Origin: Adiantum capillus-veneris
Lineage: Eukaryota > Streptophyta > Polypodiopsida > Polypodiales > Pteridaceae
NCBI GenBank assembly: GCA_014529385.2
Contig: CM043954.1
Location: forward strand, 5,395,306 to 5,459,305
Length of the DNA: 64,000 bases
Direction: 5' to 3'
A program made the position numbers and the translations under genes. This document shows, one piece after another, positions 19,780 to 32,379 of the stretch (positions within the stretch are counted from its first letter, which is position 1; the number at the start of each line of letters is the position of its first letter). The notes under the pieces are model-generated. The model was not told the DNA's origin and searched no databases. It saw nothing but the letters and a program-made list of their open reading frames with translations.

Positions 19780-22407
19780 GGATGCGTGACCTATGAGACC
19801 GAGTTACAATTGAAAATATGCTTTTGGAATTGTAATGGATACCCATGGAATGCGGGGGTTGGCATTGATGAACTAACAAGCAAAGCCGATGTTGTACTTC
19901 TTGTTGAAACTTGGGAGCATGATACACAAAGGATTAACGGCTTGGAGGATTACAATGTACATTCATTGATGTGGTCAAAGAATCTCAAGCAACGAAGAGG
20001 ACAAGGAGGGTTAGCATGTATGGTTAAGAAAGGATTGGAAGATTTTGTATCAATTGTGAAAGATGACAAGTACAAACGTTATGTATGGCTGAAAATTATG
20101 ACACCAAAAAGAGCACCCATTTTTGTAGCCGGTTGCTACATTCCTCATCATGATTCTCCCTTTTATGCTTGCATGGATAGAGATCAACCATTTTCTGATT
20201 TGGAAGAGGACATTGCTTATTTCAAAGGTGAAGGTGATGTTATTGTATTTGGGGATATGAATGCTCGTACAAAAACATTGCAACATGATACTCAACAATT
20301 TGATATGCCATACATTTCAAGGGAGTTGGAGGAAGTTCACTTGTATGATCGTACTTCAATGGATGAGAAAGATCCGGATCACTATGGAAAGTTACTTTTA
20401 CACATGTGTAATAGCACCGGTATGCTCATTGCCAATGGTGTATCTTTGTGGAGTGGAACCAATGGATTTACATGTAGAAGACATAATGGGGATAGTGTGA
20501 TTGACTATATGCTACTCTCTGAAGCCATCATGTATCGCATAAAGAGTTTTATGTTTGGTCAATGGACCCCGGAGTCCGACCATCGCACCTTATGTATTGA
20601 CCTTTCATGTGGAGAAGCAACTAAGCATGATAATCTCAGCCAAAGGAAAGAGAAGTTATCACTATGTATGGATTTCAAACGGGCACCAATGTACATTGAA
20701 ATGGTTGAGCAAAAATTATGGATGACAAAGCTTCAATATGATGCACCATTGGAAACTAAATGGGAAGCTTTCAAGAAAGCTATTTGTTCTTGTGCGGAAG
20801 AATGCTTTGCCATAAAGCATCTCCATGGTATGAACAAAGATAGATCACGCAAAAGGTGGTTTGATAAAGAATGTCAAGATGCTCGAAAGTCCTTGATAAA
20901 GCTTGATGCAACTATGGACAAAGACAACTATCAAAGTCATTTGCATACATACAAGGCATTGATTCAAAAGAAGAGAAGAAGATGGGAAGTAAAGCAACAA
21001 GAATTTCAAGTCCAAGAAAAGGCACATGCATGTGGAAGATTTTGGAGAAACTTGAGAGGCAAGCGGGTTGAGAATTTTGGTAACTTGAGTCTAGTGGATA
21101 TGTACACACATTGTAGGCAATTATATGAGCAAGAAAATACTGAAAAAATACCATTTTATGGTTCACTCCCATGTATGCCGTCTTTTTTTACTATTGAGGA
21201 TGTATGCGGTGGGCTTGAAAAGTTGGCCACTCGCAAAGCGGGAGATCTTCAAGGTATCAAGCCGGAGATGATCAAATGGACGGGAGATTTTACCCATGAG
21301 TGGATGTGTGATATGTTCAACCTTGCACTTCAACATGGTATGCCTTATGATTGGAGTACTAATTGGGTTAAGCCTTTGCATAAAGGAGGGGATGTAAAGA
21401 ATGTAAGCAACTACCGGACTATAATGATTGGGTCTCTTATGGCAAAGTTGTTTGGGTGCATAATGGAGATGAAATTGAGTGATTGGGCTGAAGAGAATGA
21501 CAAGCGTGCAAAGGGACAAGCGGGTTTTCGTCGATGCCATAGCACCATTGATCATCTTGTCACTCTTCGTGTTCTCATGGAGGAAAGTCGGTTAAAAGGC
21601 AAGCGATTGTATTGTTGTTTTGTGGACTTTAAGAAAGCCTTTGATATGATTCCACGTAACAATTTGTGGAGAAGGATGGAAGAACTCCAAGTGCCAAGTG
21701 AGTTTATGCTTGCGGTTTCTCGAATCTATGAGAAGGTGATTTGTCAATTGCGCATGGGAAGAGAAATTTCAGAAATTTTTGTAAGCACTATTGGGGTTAA
21801 ACAAGGATGTCCATTGTCACCAACTCTCTTTGGTCTATGCATCGATCAATTGGAACAAATGGTACTTGACTTTATGCAAGAAGAAGGCATTGAAGAGGTC
21901 ACTATTTGCAATGCGGTAATCATGCTTTTGTTGTATGCGGATGATGTAGTGCTTCTAGCACACACTTTAGAAGATGCACAAAAGCTTATGGTTGTCCTTG
22001 AGAACTTTTGCTTGCATAGTGGGCTGATTGTAAATGAATCCAAAACAAAGGTTATGCTTGTGAAAACCAACCATAAGGAGAAGCCATGCATTGTGTACAA
22101 CAAGGAGACACTTGAAGTTGTTGAGAGCTTTAAGTACCTTGGCCTTGAGGTTCCATCCAATCACAAGTGGCATGAATGTGCTATGCGTCGTTTGGAAGCG
22201 GGAAAGAGAGCATATTATGCATTTGAGAACATGTGTAATGCGGGAAACATCAAGTGTTGGGTTCTCAAGAAGTATCTTTTTGATGCATTGGTGACACCGG
22301 TTCTTCTTTATGGAGTTGAAGTGTGGGGCGGGAGCATCTCAAAGTCTACTTGGAAAGAGTTTGAGAAATGTCCAAAAGCGTTTTCTTACAAACTTTCTCC
22401 AAGTTAA
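19780..22407 (+). pseudogene. LINE ORF2: AP-like endonuclease and reverse transcriptase
   Basis: The open frame begins right after the UAG. Counting from the GTG at 19786, the endonuclease spans about residues 1-275: WNCNGYPWN, LLVETWEHD, VAGCYIP, VFGDMNAR (about 155) and ESDHRTLCIDL (about 264). A basic linker follows (KKRRRWEV). Reverse transcriptase spans about 480-780: KPLHKGGDVKNVSNYRTI, GQAGFRRCHSTIDH, CCFVDFKKAFDMIPR, GVKQGCPLSPTLFGL, the YADD active site (about 716) and SFKYLGLEV. The product nicks target DNA and primes cDNA synthesis. The frame is lost near 22370 by a short indel in an otherwise conserved region, so this is a near-intact pseudogene. Confidence 0.93.
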
Positions 22408-23179
22408 GACACAAACACCATATATGCTCCTACTTCTTGAGTCGGGATCTCTTCCAATTGAGGTTATGGGCATGGAAAGGGTTGTGGAGTACATGATAAA
22501 GATGCGTCAAAACCCCTCACATCGACTTCCTACAATTGCATGGGAAGCAAGCAAAAAAGTTCAAAAGACGCATAAAAGCAAGATCTTGAGCACGGGATGG
22601 ATGCAAGACATAAAGAAGTGGTTTGGGAGATGGGATGCATTACACTTGCTACATGATGCTTCAATTGACTCTCAAGTGAATGAAGCTTTTCTACAACGCC
22701 AATGTATTACGGCTTGGGAGAAATCTGGTGGGTCACGCTTCATACATTACACCACCTATATTGCCCCCAACTACAAAACCATGTTCTTCGCTGAGAGAGA
22801 AAACCGTACTCACACTTACATGATTGAGCCTATTCCCTTGTCCGCGATACGCACTATCGCAGCAATTCGGCTTAGCTCCCATTTCCTTCGATGCGAGATA
22901 GGGCGTTGGGGCAATGGAGAAGAGTCAAGTTGATTGTGCACATTATGCTCATTGCAAGTTCGAGAGTCTGAGTACCACACAGTACTAGAGTGCTCAGCTT
23001 TTGATCACATCCGAACTTGCTTCTCTCACATTTTCAGCCATAACTTAGACCTACACACTTTCCTCTCCCAGCCAAAGTGTGGGCTCTCCATTGCGACTCT
23101 CATCACTACAATTTTGGAGCATCGAGAGTCACTCATCAGCCATACACATACTACATCACATGTAACTTTGGTCCCATAG
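22310..23179 (+). pseudogene. LINE ORF2 C-terminal domain with Cys/His motif
   Basis: Coding resumes in another frame: TPYMLLLLESGSLPIEVMGM, IAWEASKKVQKTHKSK, then a TGA at 22931. In the same frame after it, CTLCSLQVRESEYHTVLEC forms a C-X2-C…H…C motif like that near the C-terminus of Jockey, I, R1 and similar LINEs, where it takes part in target interaction. The stop and the upstream frameshift disable this copy. Confidence 0.85.
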
Positions 23180-24980
<1,801 letters not shown>

Positions 24981-25736
24981 TTCCCAAAATACCCTTCAAA
25001 TTTCAAACGTCCCCAAAATATCCTTGTATCTATTTTAGTTGGATTGTTCAAGATTTTGAACGCGATGGCGAGTTTTGAGGGTTAGCACTCGAAGTGTAGT
25101 CGCAGTTGCAAGCTGCAAACACATGCAAGCAGAGCTGGGTGGGTTTTTGCTCAGGCTCAGGCGAGGTGAAGGCGGCCCTAAGTTTGCGAGCCTGCACTAA
25201 AGGGGCACTCCCATTTTTGTTGTCGTCTTTTTCTCGGTGTGACCCAGGCAGAGTTCACTCCGTATTACCCTCAGCTCAAGCCAGTGCAAGGGAGACGCTA
25301 GTCACTTACACGTCACCGATACACCCGACTCATTTGTGGTGCACTTGGTTTTTTGCTTTCTTCTACTGGCTCTTACTTTCCCGAAGAAATTATTGTCTCT
25401 GTCAGAATTGCGATTATTATATGTTAATAATCATTTTTGCTTTCTAGAGTTAGTCTTCATTACACCCACTTAAGTGTTTGTGTAATGGAGATAATACTCG
25501 CTTTTTTGAAAGCCACTATTCTCCACTAGGTGGTGAATCTCCCTTTTGTGACTTGGTGTCGGTGAGGCCTTTTTCACCGTGCCATGGCGAGCTCCTCTTA
25601 GCCATCCTACATTGAAGTAGTGTAGGCAAACAGAGGTCGACGATTGAGCAGCCCGCCGCTCTGAAGGCTATTGATCTGACGAGCGACTTTGTGAAACCGC
25701 GGCACCGATGATAGCGGTCAAAGCTCCCTTACTAAT
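24981..25736 (+). other. Possible 5' region of plant-type L1
   Basis: Unique sequence directly upstream of the L1 ORF1 remnants. It may be their 5' UTR, since no other element is seen, but I find no direct proof. Confidence 0.3.
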
Positions 25737-26418
25737 TTGAGTAAGGAGGAACTGAAACAAAGAAAGACACAGGTGAAAAAAGACCTAGCGACAATCCTTT
25801 GTGAATTATCATTGAACAAAAGGTCGTGCAAAGATTTAGTGACGCAGGAGGATGCTATTGAAGTATCCAAAGGGGATAGAGCTTTCCAAGCACTCAAGAA
25901 GGCACTCCTGCAGTGTGTCAAGGTGGAAGATGCCATTACGATGGTTGTTCCCCCTACCATTGTGAAAAGAAACTTGTAGAGGTTGCAAATTCCACTCTGG
26001 TCTTTGGGTTTATGGGGAGAGTTCCAAATAGAAATGATCTCAGTAAAACTCGCTCTACAGTCCACTGGTTCTGAATCAGCACGACTTGATAATGTTCACC
26101 CAATATATAGCAAAAGGATTTGTGTCATTTCAGTTCAATGACAGTGCAATGGCTGACAGGGTTTTGGCGAAAAGCCCGCTGCTCTTCAACCGCGCGCTGG
26201 TGTGCGTGCTCCCTTGGGACCCTCTATTTGAATGTATCGAGGCATTCAAGAATCTCTACCCAGTATGGGTGGAGTTTGTCAACCTCTCCATATGGCTTAG
26301 GAAGAACTTGATGGACCTCGCAGCTTCGCTTGGTGGTCCACTTTTTGTCCCATCTGCCACAGCCTCGGGTGCAGCAGCAAACAAGGTCTATATTTGGTGG
26401 GATCTGCGGAAGCCATAG
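25737..26418 (+). pseudogene. L1 ORF1 remnant, DUF4283-like
   Basis: The frame 25737-25979 (LSLNKRSCKDLVTQ) and the frame 26086-26418 (GFVSFQFNDSAMADRVLAKSPLLFN, LYPVWVEFVNLSIWL, then a Gly/Pro segment) resemble the RRM-like DUF4283 domain of plant L1 ORF1, which binds nucleic acid. A shifted frame continues for about 30 codons past 26418. It is broken by frameshifts and stops. Confidence 0.65.
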
Positions 26419-26459
26419 CCAAAGAACTTGGTGGTGAATGTTGGGCAGGACTAAAGATC

Positions 26460-27060
26460 ATTCCTCTAAACTTTAACACTATTGTAATGAGCCACAAAAA
26501 TGGCTCACATCGGGATTCTAGCAAATGAAACATAACTTTTGTATATGACATCAAAATTTCATGAAACTTCTTAATTATGGGTTCAAGATATGAAAAAGGT
26601 TTGTAAATACACAATCTACATGAAAATATCAAAATTTTAAAGAATGACTTTTCTAAAACTAGTAAATTTTACGTAAATCTGCACTTCAAAACTTAACTTA
26701 GAGAAAGAAAAAATGTCGGCGGCAGTCTTTGTATATGGGTTAAAAAAGCTTGGTACATCTAACACACACCTATCGAGGGATTTTTCAAAGAAGTTTCAGC
26801 CTACTTAACAAATATTGATTTACTTTCAAAATAAACTAGAAAGTATTTTTCCATCCGCACAAATTAATTGTAGAAGATGGCAATGGAAAGGCACCTTTAG
26901 ACCTTTATTTAGCTCTGTACTATTTTTTTATCAACTCATATTAAGTGTTGGTCATAATTCCCTGAAACCATTTTCTGTTTGAATAACGAACATAGTGTTG
27001 ATCATTTTTTTACAAAAGTCTCAAAAAGGCACAAAAGTGGCTGGTTTTCTACAGGACTAG
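26460..27060. other. AT-rich stretch inside the L1 remnant
   Basis: About 600 bp of AT-rich sequence without coding lies between the DUF4283-like piece and the zinc knuckle, which adjoin more closely in plant L1s. An old insertion is possible; I see no clear terminal repeats. Confidence 0.4.
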
Positions 27061-27078
27061 TGTTAACACCTTCTTCAG

Positions 27079-27736
27079 GTCCTGCTTCAAATGCAACAAA
27101 TTCGGGCATTATGAGAGGGCGTGTCCCGCTGAGATGCTAAAGCCTACAGACGAGGTGATGGAGAGAAGCAAATTACAAGCTACCCCACAGGGTGGCACGA
27201 ATGCAGTAGATACAACAAAGAAGCCTACTGAAAATCTTGGCAAGGTAGAGGGTGGTCAAAATAAAGTCAGCTCGGATAAAGATGAGGAGAAACAAGATCA
27301 TGGCAATCGGGATAAGGGCAAGACCACCCAAAGCTACCACTTTTCATCCACCACTCATCAAAGAACGGCCACCCCAGTAATCCAGAAGATCGTGATGTCT
27401 TCAACTCTTAGGTCAAAAGATGAGGGCTAGCAACAAATATCTCATATTTCATTCAAACGATTCAAAGCGCAGGCTAGGGCCTTGGGACAAATCAAAGGTC
27501 TCCCGCCGGATTTCCCAAAGCCTCCTTTCCTACATGAAAACTTATTTGAAGTTCTAGGGAAGAAGAATCAAGAGGACCTTTTCAATTCCAAGATGGATAC
27601 CATGCAGGTTCCAGCAGAAAAGGAGCCAATGGAAGAGGACAACCTGAATGGGAACCCTGTTGAAAAGTTCTTGGAGTCCCAGGGGGATTCACTCTATATA
27701 CAAAACGAGACGCCATTTGCGAGCGAACAACTTTGA
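27079..27736 (+). pseudogene. L1 ORF1 C-terminal part with CCHC knuckle
   Basis: CFKCNKFGHYERAC (CX2CX4HX4C) at 27079-27133 is followed by hydrophilic frames 27134-27430 and 27482-27736, rich in Lys, Glu and Gln. Such a knuckle plus disordered tail ends many plant L1 ORF1 proteins. Confidence 0.72.
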
Positions 27737-27739
27737 TAA

Positions 27740-28420
27740 AACCCGTATATACAACTCATATTAGGTAATATGACCCCCCTTTCTATGCTTATAATACAAT
27801 CAAGGTAGAAAACTATCATACCCCTATCTCACATATAAAATTTAGGTCCCACACAATCTAACTAAGTAAAACTAGTCAAAGAGAGTGTAGCATAGTGACT
27901 GGTAACATACTAAGGAACCACTTTTGTTGATAACTAGATGTACCTCAATGTGTCTTAGTTTAACTTTTAGACTATGTGCCCGTTTCGTCTGCACTCTAGC
28001 TACTCGTCTAATTCTGACCCATCTAAATTAGTCAAAAAACATGGTTATAAATTTGTGTTAGGTTCTCCGGGTAAATTTGCATATATACAAAATCTTTATA
28101 GCTGTCATCCCTCAACAAATGAACTATAATCACAAAGAAAGCAATTGATACAAAGCAGTGTTAGTTCTTGCATGTATCTTTGTAGCTATTGACTCACAAG
28201 TTCGAGGGCAGACTCTTTTGGGAAACCATAATTTTAAAACACAAAAACTTCCTCTCATTTTTTCCTTTTCTCCCCCCCCCCCCCCCCCCCACAAATATGA
28301 TACCCCCTCCCTTATTTTTAAGACTGGGAGAGAAATTACTGGGGGCCTACCCCTAACTTATACGCTTATGTAACTTGTAAAAAAACCCCTCCCCTGCACT
28401 TACGTGGTGCGGTAAGTTTT
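27740..28420. other. Non-coding stretch with a C-homopolymer
   Basis: Contains a run of about 20 C at 28271-28290. No gene or repeat recognised. Confidence 0.5.
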
Positions 28421-28471
28421 CCATGGTGAATCCCCCAGGTTGGAGGCAGAATAATTTGTCCCCCTTTACCT

Positions 28472-28890
28472 ATGATGGATACTCTCTCTATTCAATCTTG
28501 GAACTTCAAGGGTTTAAAAACCCAGAAGAAGGGCACTCTCTTCTGGGAAGAAGTGAAGAAAGAGAAGGCAATCAATTGTTGGGCCATCCAAGAGCACCAT
28601 TTGGATGCTCGTACCAAGAGAAAACAAGTTGTAGGAGTAAAACTTAGCTTTTATGGGGAAGGCAGTGACGGTTTTAGTGGTGTCTTCTTGATTGCAAACA
28701 GAGATTTGGAACCAAAGATGGTTCTAAACCACCCCTCCGGAAGAGTCCTTGGTGGTAGAATCAGATGGGACGATCAAGCTATCACCATAGTAAATGTTTA
28801 CGACCCTTGCAATGCAAAGGATAGAGCTAAATTGTGGATGCATCTCAGGGATACTCCGATCAAAGGGGAGTGGCTGATGGTTGGTGAAAG
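28472..28890 (+). pseudogene. L1 ORF2 endonuclease fragment
   Basis: SIQSWNFKGL, then CWAIQEHHLDA (the metal-binding Glu), FSGVFLIAN and ITIVNVYDPCN follow the AP-endonuclease pattern of L1 ORF2. The expected GDFN block falls at the point of truncation (LMVGE, 28885), where chromovirus sequence starts. Confidence 0.8.
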
Positions 28891-28895
28891 GGCGG

Positions 28896-29007
28896 TGGTA
28901 GTGCGTGTGCTAGTCTCCACCCAACCGTGATATCTTATAGCCTCTCCCTAGTGTACACACTGTCCAACCGTGCCGGTGGCCTTGCCTGTAGGACCCATGT
29001 CCTTACA
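28896..29007 (-). repeat. Chromovirus G1 3' LTR remnant (tentative)
   Basis: On the minus strand a purine tract (AAGGGAGGGGTAA) after the chromodomain stop is followed by TGTAAGGACATGGG…, ending near ACTACCA. This would be an LTR start and end. Only about 110 bp remain and the other LTR lies outside the window, so the boundaries are a guess. Confidence 0.4.
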
Positions 29008-29649
29008 TTACCCCTCCCTTGGATAATTGTTTTTGTCCTCGAAAACGAATGTAGGAAAATTTTTCTTAAGTATGGAGACATTCTCCCATGTGGAACCTTC
29101 TTTAGGTCTATCTAGCCATTTGCCCAACACCTGTCGTCTGACATGATGTCTGGTGCAAAGCTCGTGAGAATCCAAAATCTTTTTGGGCTCATGAGAGATG
29201 CTTGGCGGTTCGATAAGGTCAACTAACACACCTGTGTCAATGACATTATCATTTTGTCTTGGCTGTTTTCGTAAATGGCTAATTCGTGACTTCTTTGGAA
29301 GAGCTAACTTATAGGCCACTTGACCTATTCGTTTGAGGATGGTAAACGGTCCACAATCGCGTGGTGAAAGTTTAGCAACTTTTCCCATCTTTAGACTTTT
29401 TGAATGCTCCGAAACTTTGAGGAAAACCTTGTCTCCTTCTTCAAAAGTAGCAAGACGACGATGCTCCTTCTTCAAAAGTAGCAAGACGACGATGCTCATC
29501 TGCGTACTTCTTATATTGATCTTGAGCTTGCTTAACATTTTGTCGAGCAACTCGAAGCATGTCAAAATGGACTTGGAGAAAATCCTTCCCTTGCTATATC
29601 TTCTCCTTAGCCAGCCCCACCATAACACGTGATCCAGGTTGAAATCCAT
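29008..29649 (-). pseudogene. G1 integrase C-terminus and chromodomain
   Basis: The frame includes EEGDKVFLKVSEHSKSLKMG, KLSPRDCGPFTILKRIG and VAYKLALP (the GPY/F-type module), then a chromodomain-like end: PKKILDSHELCTRHH, VLGKWLDRPKEGSTWENVSI and FPTFVFEDK. Chromodomains at this position define chromoviruses and steer integration toward heterochromatin. A short in-place duplication (about 38 bp, near 29440-29490) lies upstream in the region around HRRLATFEEG. Confidence 0.88.
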
Positions 29650-30374
29650 ATAAAAGCATAAATAGACTAAACCCTCTAGTCACATGCTTTGAACTATTAT
29701 AAGAAAATTCCAATATAGGTAAGTAGTCTTCCCAATTGGTTTGCTTCTTGCTAACGTATGCTCGTAGCATATCCTCTAGCACTTGATTAGCTCTTTTTGT
29801 TTGACCATCCGTTTTTGGATTATCACCCGTACTTAGATTAAGTTTAGTTTCCAACTTTTGGAACACATCTCTCCAAAAGTGATTATCGAAATTTCGATCT
29901 CTGTCACTAATGATACTAGCTGGAAGACCGTAGAGTTTATATATATGCTCCACAAATAGCCGTGCTAATTTGGATGTCTTAACCGTAGTCTTAGTGGGAA
30001 TGAATCGACCCATCTTGGTGAGCTACAATTACCCATATGGCATCATGGCCACGATTTGTAGTAGGTAGTCCTACTACAAAATCCATAGAGATACTTTCCC
30101 ACTTACCTTGTGGAATCTCTAAAGGATGTAAAAGGCCACCTATCTTGAGGCGTTCTGCCTTATTAAATTGGCATTGTTGGCAGTTTAATACGTACTCTTG
30201 AACATCATGATGTAAGCCCGGCCAATAAAATTGTCGTTTAACTAGAACATACGTCTTATGAATACCTGGATGACCAGCACTTGGACTATCGTGACACTCA
30301 AATAAAATTTGGCGCCTGGCCTGAGTCCTTTGGCACACATACTCTACCTTTGTGGAGTAAGTAGCCATCGTCAA
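29594..30374 (-). pseudogene. G1 integrase: zinc-binding and catalytic domains
   Basis: The frame 30374-29991 carries the HHCC finger (HDSPSAGHPGIHKT, then CQQCQFNK) and MDFVVGLPTT. The second frame (30013-29594) carries the catalytic Asp in SDRDRNFDNHFW and the Glu region after TDGQTKRANQVLEDML. The frames overlap, with a small shift at about 30000. Gypsy-type integrase. Confidence 0.92.
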
Positions 30375-30723
30375 TGGAAAAATTCTTCCATCGCTTAAGC
30401 TCTTCCTGAGTAGGGGTGGAGCTCTGTGTGTTGGATTTTTTATCTACACCTGCAGAGACATGTTGATCTAGCTGTACAGAGACATGTGAGTGTGAGGGAT
30501 CCCTTTTTAAAACTACACTCCACAGTTTAGCATATGATTGATCTTGTGCACACTTACCACGTAATGATTCTAAAAATCCACTCTTTATTTCCGTGAAAGC
30601 AAGTGAATTAATCTGAGGCATCCGACTTAGTGCAACTACTACTACATTATATTGCCCCTTGTGATATCGTAGCTTACAATCATAATCTTGAAGGATTTTG
30701 GCCCATCTAGATTTATGGCCCTT
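30298..30723 (-). pseudogene. G1 RNase H end and linker to integrase
   Basis: KILQDYDCKLRYHKGQYNVV and ALSRMP are the last blocks of gypsy RNase H (QDYDxxIxYxxGxxNxVADALSR). The frame begins at the insertion point of element M and continues the sequence on the other side (43894-43950), sharing the target duplication ccctt. Confidence 0.88.
30719..30723. repeat. Target-site duplication of element M (ccctt), left
   Basis: ccctt directly precedes the LTR start TGTTGACC and is repeated at 43894-43898 directly after the 3' LTR. Confidence 0.93.
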
Positions 30724-31874
30724 TGTTGACCACTGGGTCAACAACACAACATAACTCAAGTTTCATACCAAAGTCTTATCTTTTGCGAGTTATGACATGC
30801 TGTGGATTATGGCTATAAACATCATTTGTAATGAGTAGTTATTCTAGTTTCAGAAGCCGGGGTGCAATGGCACTTCCAGATTGTAAATACAAAGCCATTT
30901 GACTCTTTCAACCCCATTTTTGGTTAAACCTAAGGTAGCCTTAGTATATAAGGTACCTAGGTCATTTTGTAAAGAGACTTTTATCATAATCAAAACTTTA
31001 GCGCTGCCGTTATTCTAGTTTCAGAAGACGGGGTGCAATGGCACTTCCAGATTGTAAATACAAAGCCATTTGACCCTTTCAACCCCATTTTTGGTTAAAC
31101 CTAAGGTAGCCTTAGTATCTAAGGTACCTAGGTCATTTTGTAAAGAGACTTTTATCATAATCAAAACTTTAGCGCTGCCGTCTACTGTGTGGGAGAGAGA
31201 AAGAGATTGAGCGTGAGCTTCATCCTCTGGCATTGAGCGTGAGCTTCATCCTCTGGCTACGCCCGGCTCGCTCAACACATTGGAGATCCAACTGCACCGT
31301 ACCATTGCTGTAGGCTTGAGGAGAGCTACACGACAACGCCAAGCATTCCACGCGAGACGAAGCGCACACGCCGATGCATCTACGAGCTATTTGTGGCCGT
31401 AAGTGTATCAAACGATGTCTGGTTTCTACGTGCTAGTAGTCTATAGAATCGTGGCGACATAAGCTACGCATAGGTACCCATAAATTTAAGTTTTGGGCAC
31501 TTTCAAAATTCTGCTCTGTGATCCTACGCGTTTTCCGCAGATGGGTTTAGAGTGAGGGTTTAGAGTGTAGAAGCTTAGGGACAGGTGTATCCTAGTGAGG
31601 GGATGGTGTTCCTTAAGTTTCCTACGAATCTGGCATGATTAGGTGAGTTACCTTCCGTATGTGTGTATGTGGCTAGGTGGTCTAGTTGAGAGCAGTGAGG
31701 TTCTTGATTGTGGTTTAGTTGGCCTTGCTGAGTGTTGTATGTGTAGGATGGTCTTAGCCTGACAAGATAAAGATATTTCCTCTGTGTGCCTATCGTGTCA
31801 TCTGTGTCCTTGATTGACATTATGTTGATCTAGGTAGTGTTTTCATGCACTTCATGGGTGTGTCCCGTCCAACA
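30724..31874 (+). repeat. Element M 5' LTR (1151 bp)
   Basis: Starts TGTTGACC and ends CCAACA, followed by the primer site. It holds two tandem duplications that the 3' LTR lacks: 171 bp (30840-31010 and 31011-31181) and 26 bp (31207-31232 and the next unit). These, plus two small indels, account for the 194-bp length difference from the 3' LTR. Confidence 0.93.
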
Positions 31875-31894
31875 TTGGCGCCGCTGCCGGGGAC
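31875..31894 (+). promoter_or_regulatory. Element M primer binding site
   Basis: TTGGCGCCGCTGCCGGGGA directly follows the LTR. TGGCGCCGTTGCCGGGGA-type sites are typical of plant Ty3/gypsy elements of Athila/Tat style, commonly attributed to tRNA-Asp. Confidence 0.85.
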
Positions 31895-32379
31895 ACAAAG
31901 ACCTAAGTAGGTTTCCTACTAACACTCGTGTGATGGTTGCTTGATTTAGTTTCCGCTAAAGAAAGCGTTTTTCTTAAGTGGATCCGGAAGAGGATATTCC
32001 GCGTTCAAGTGGATAGCCAGGAAGCGTGTGTCTTCCTGAGGGTCTGTGACTAGATAGGTTTAGTTAGGATCTGTGGATTAGAGTATTTGTTGGTGGTCGA
32101 GTGATTTGTGAGGTGATAAAAGCGTTTACTAGTCCGTGTGTGGCAGTGAAGTGTTTTTCTACTCATAGATGCAAAACCCCATATGATTTGTAGGAGTAGC
32201 TTTAGGTAAGTGATCCGATTCTGATCTAGAGCTATTCAACACTGAATTATTTGCTAACATGCTTGATTGCATTTGAAATCACGGAAAAGTGTGCTTTTGA
32301 GGGTAGAAATGCATTAAACAAGCTTTTGTGGATATTTTTGTATGACTGACTGATGCTGTGCATATAAAAGAGCATTTGC
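31895..32379 (+). other. Element M leader, proximal part
   Basis: Non-coding leader between primer site and palindromic array. No motif noted. Confidence 0.6.

Larger units (their letters stand above)
25737..28890 (+). mobile_element. Decayed plant-type L1 LINE
   Basis: The order is a DUF4283-like ORF1 core (26086-26418), a CCHC knuckle (27079-27133), a Glu/Lys-rich tail and then the start of an AP endonuclease (28472-28888). This is the layout of angiosperm L1 elements and differs from copies A-C. Two AT-rich stretches without coding (26460-27060 and 27740-28420) look like insertions or decay. The element is cut at about 28890, where the chromovirus begins. Confidence 0.72.

Noticed and set aside
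26297-26632. Minus-strand 111-codon ORF over the L1 remnant
   Set aside because: It is the shadow of the plus-strand DUF4283-like coding.
31011-31181. Second insertion of an LTR fragment in the element M 5' LTR
   Set aside because: The unit abuts its twin exactly in tandem, without new flanks; a tandem duplication explains it.
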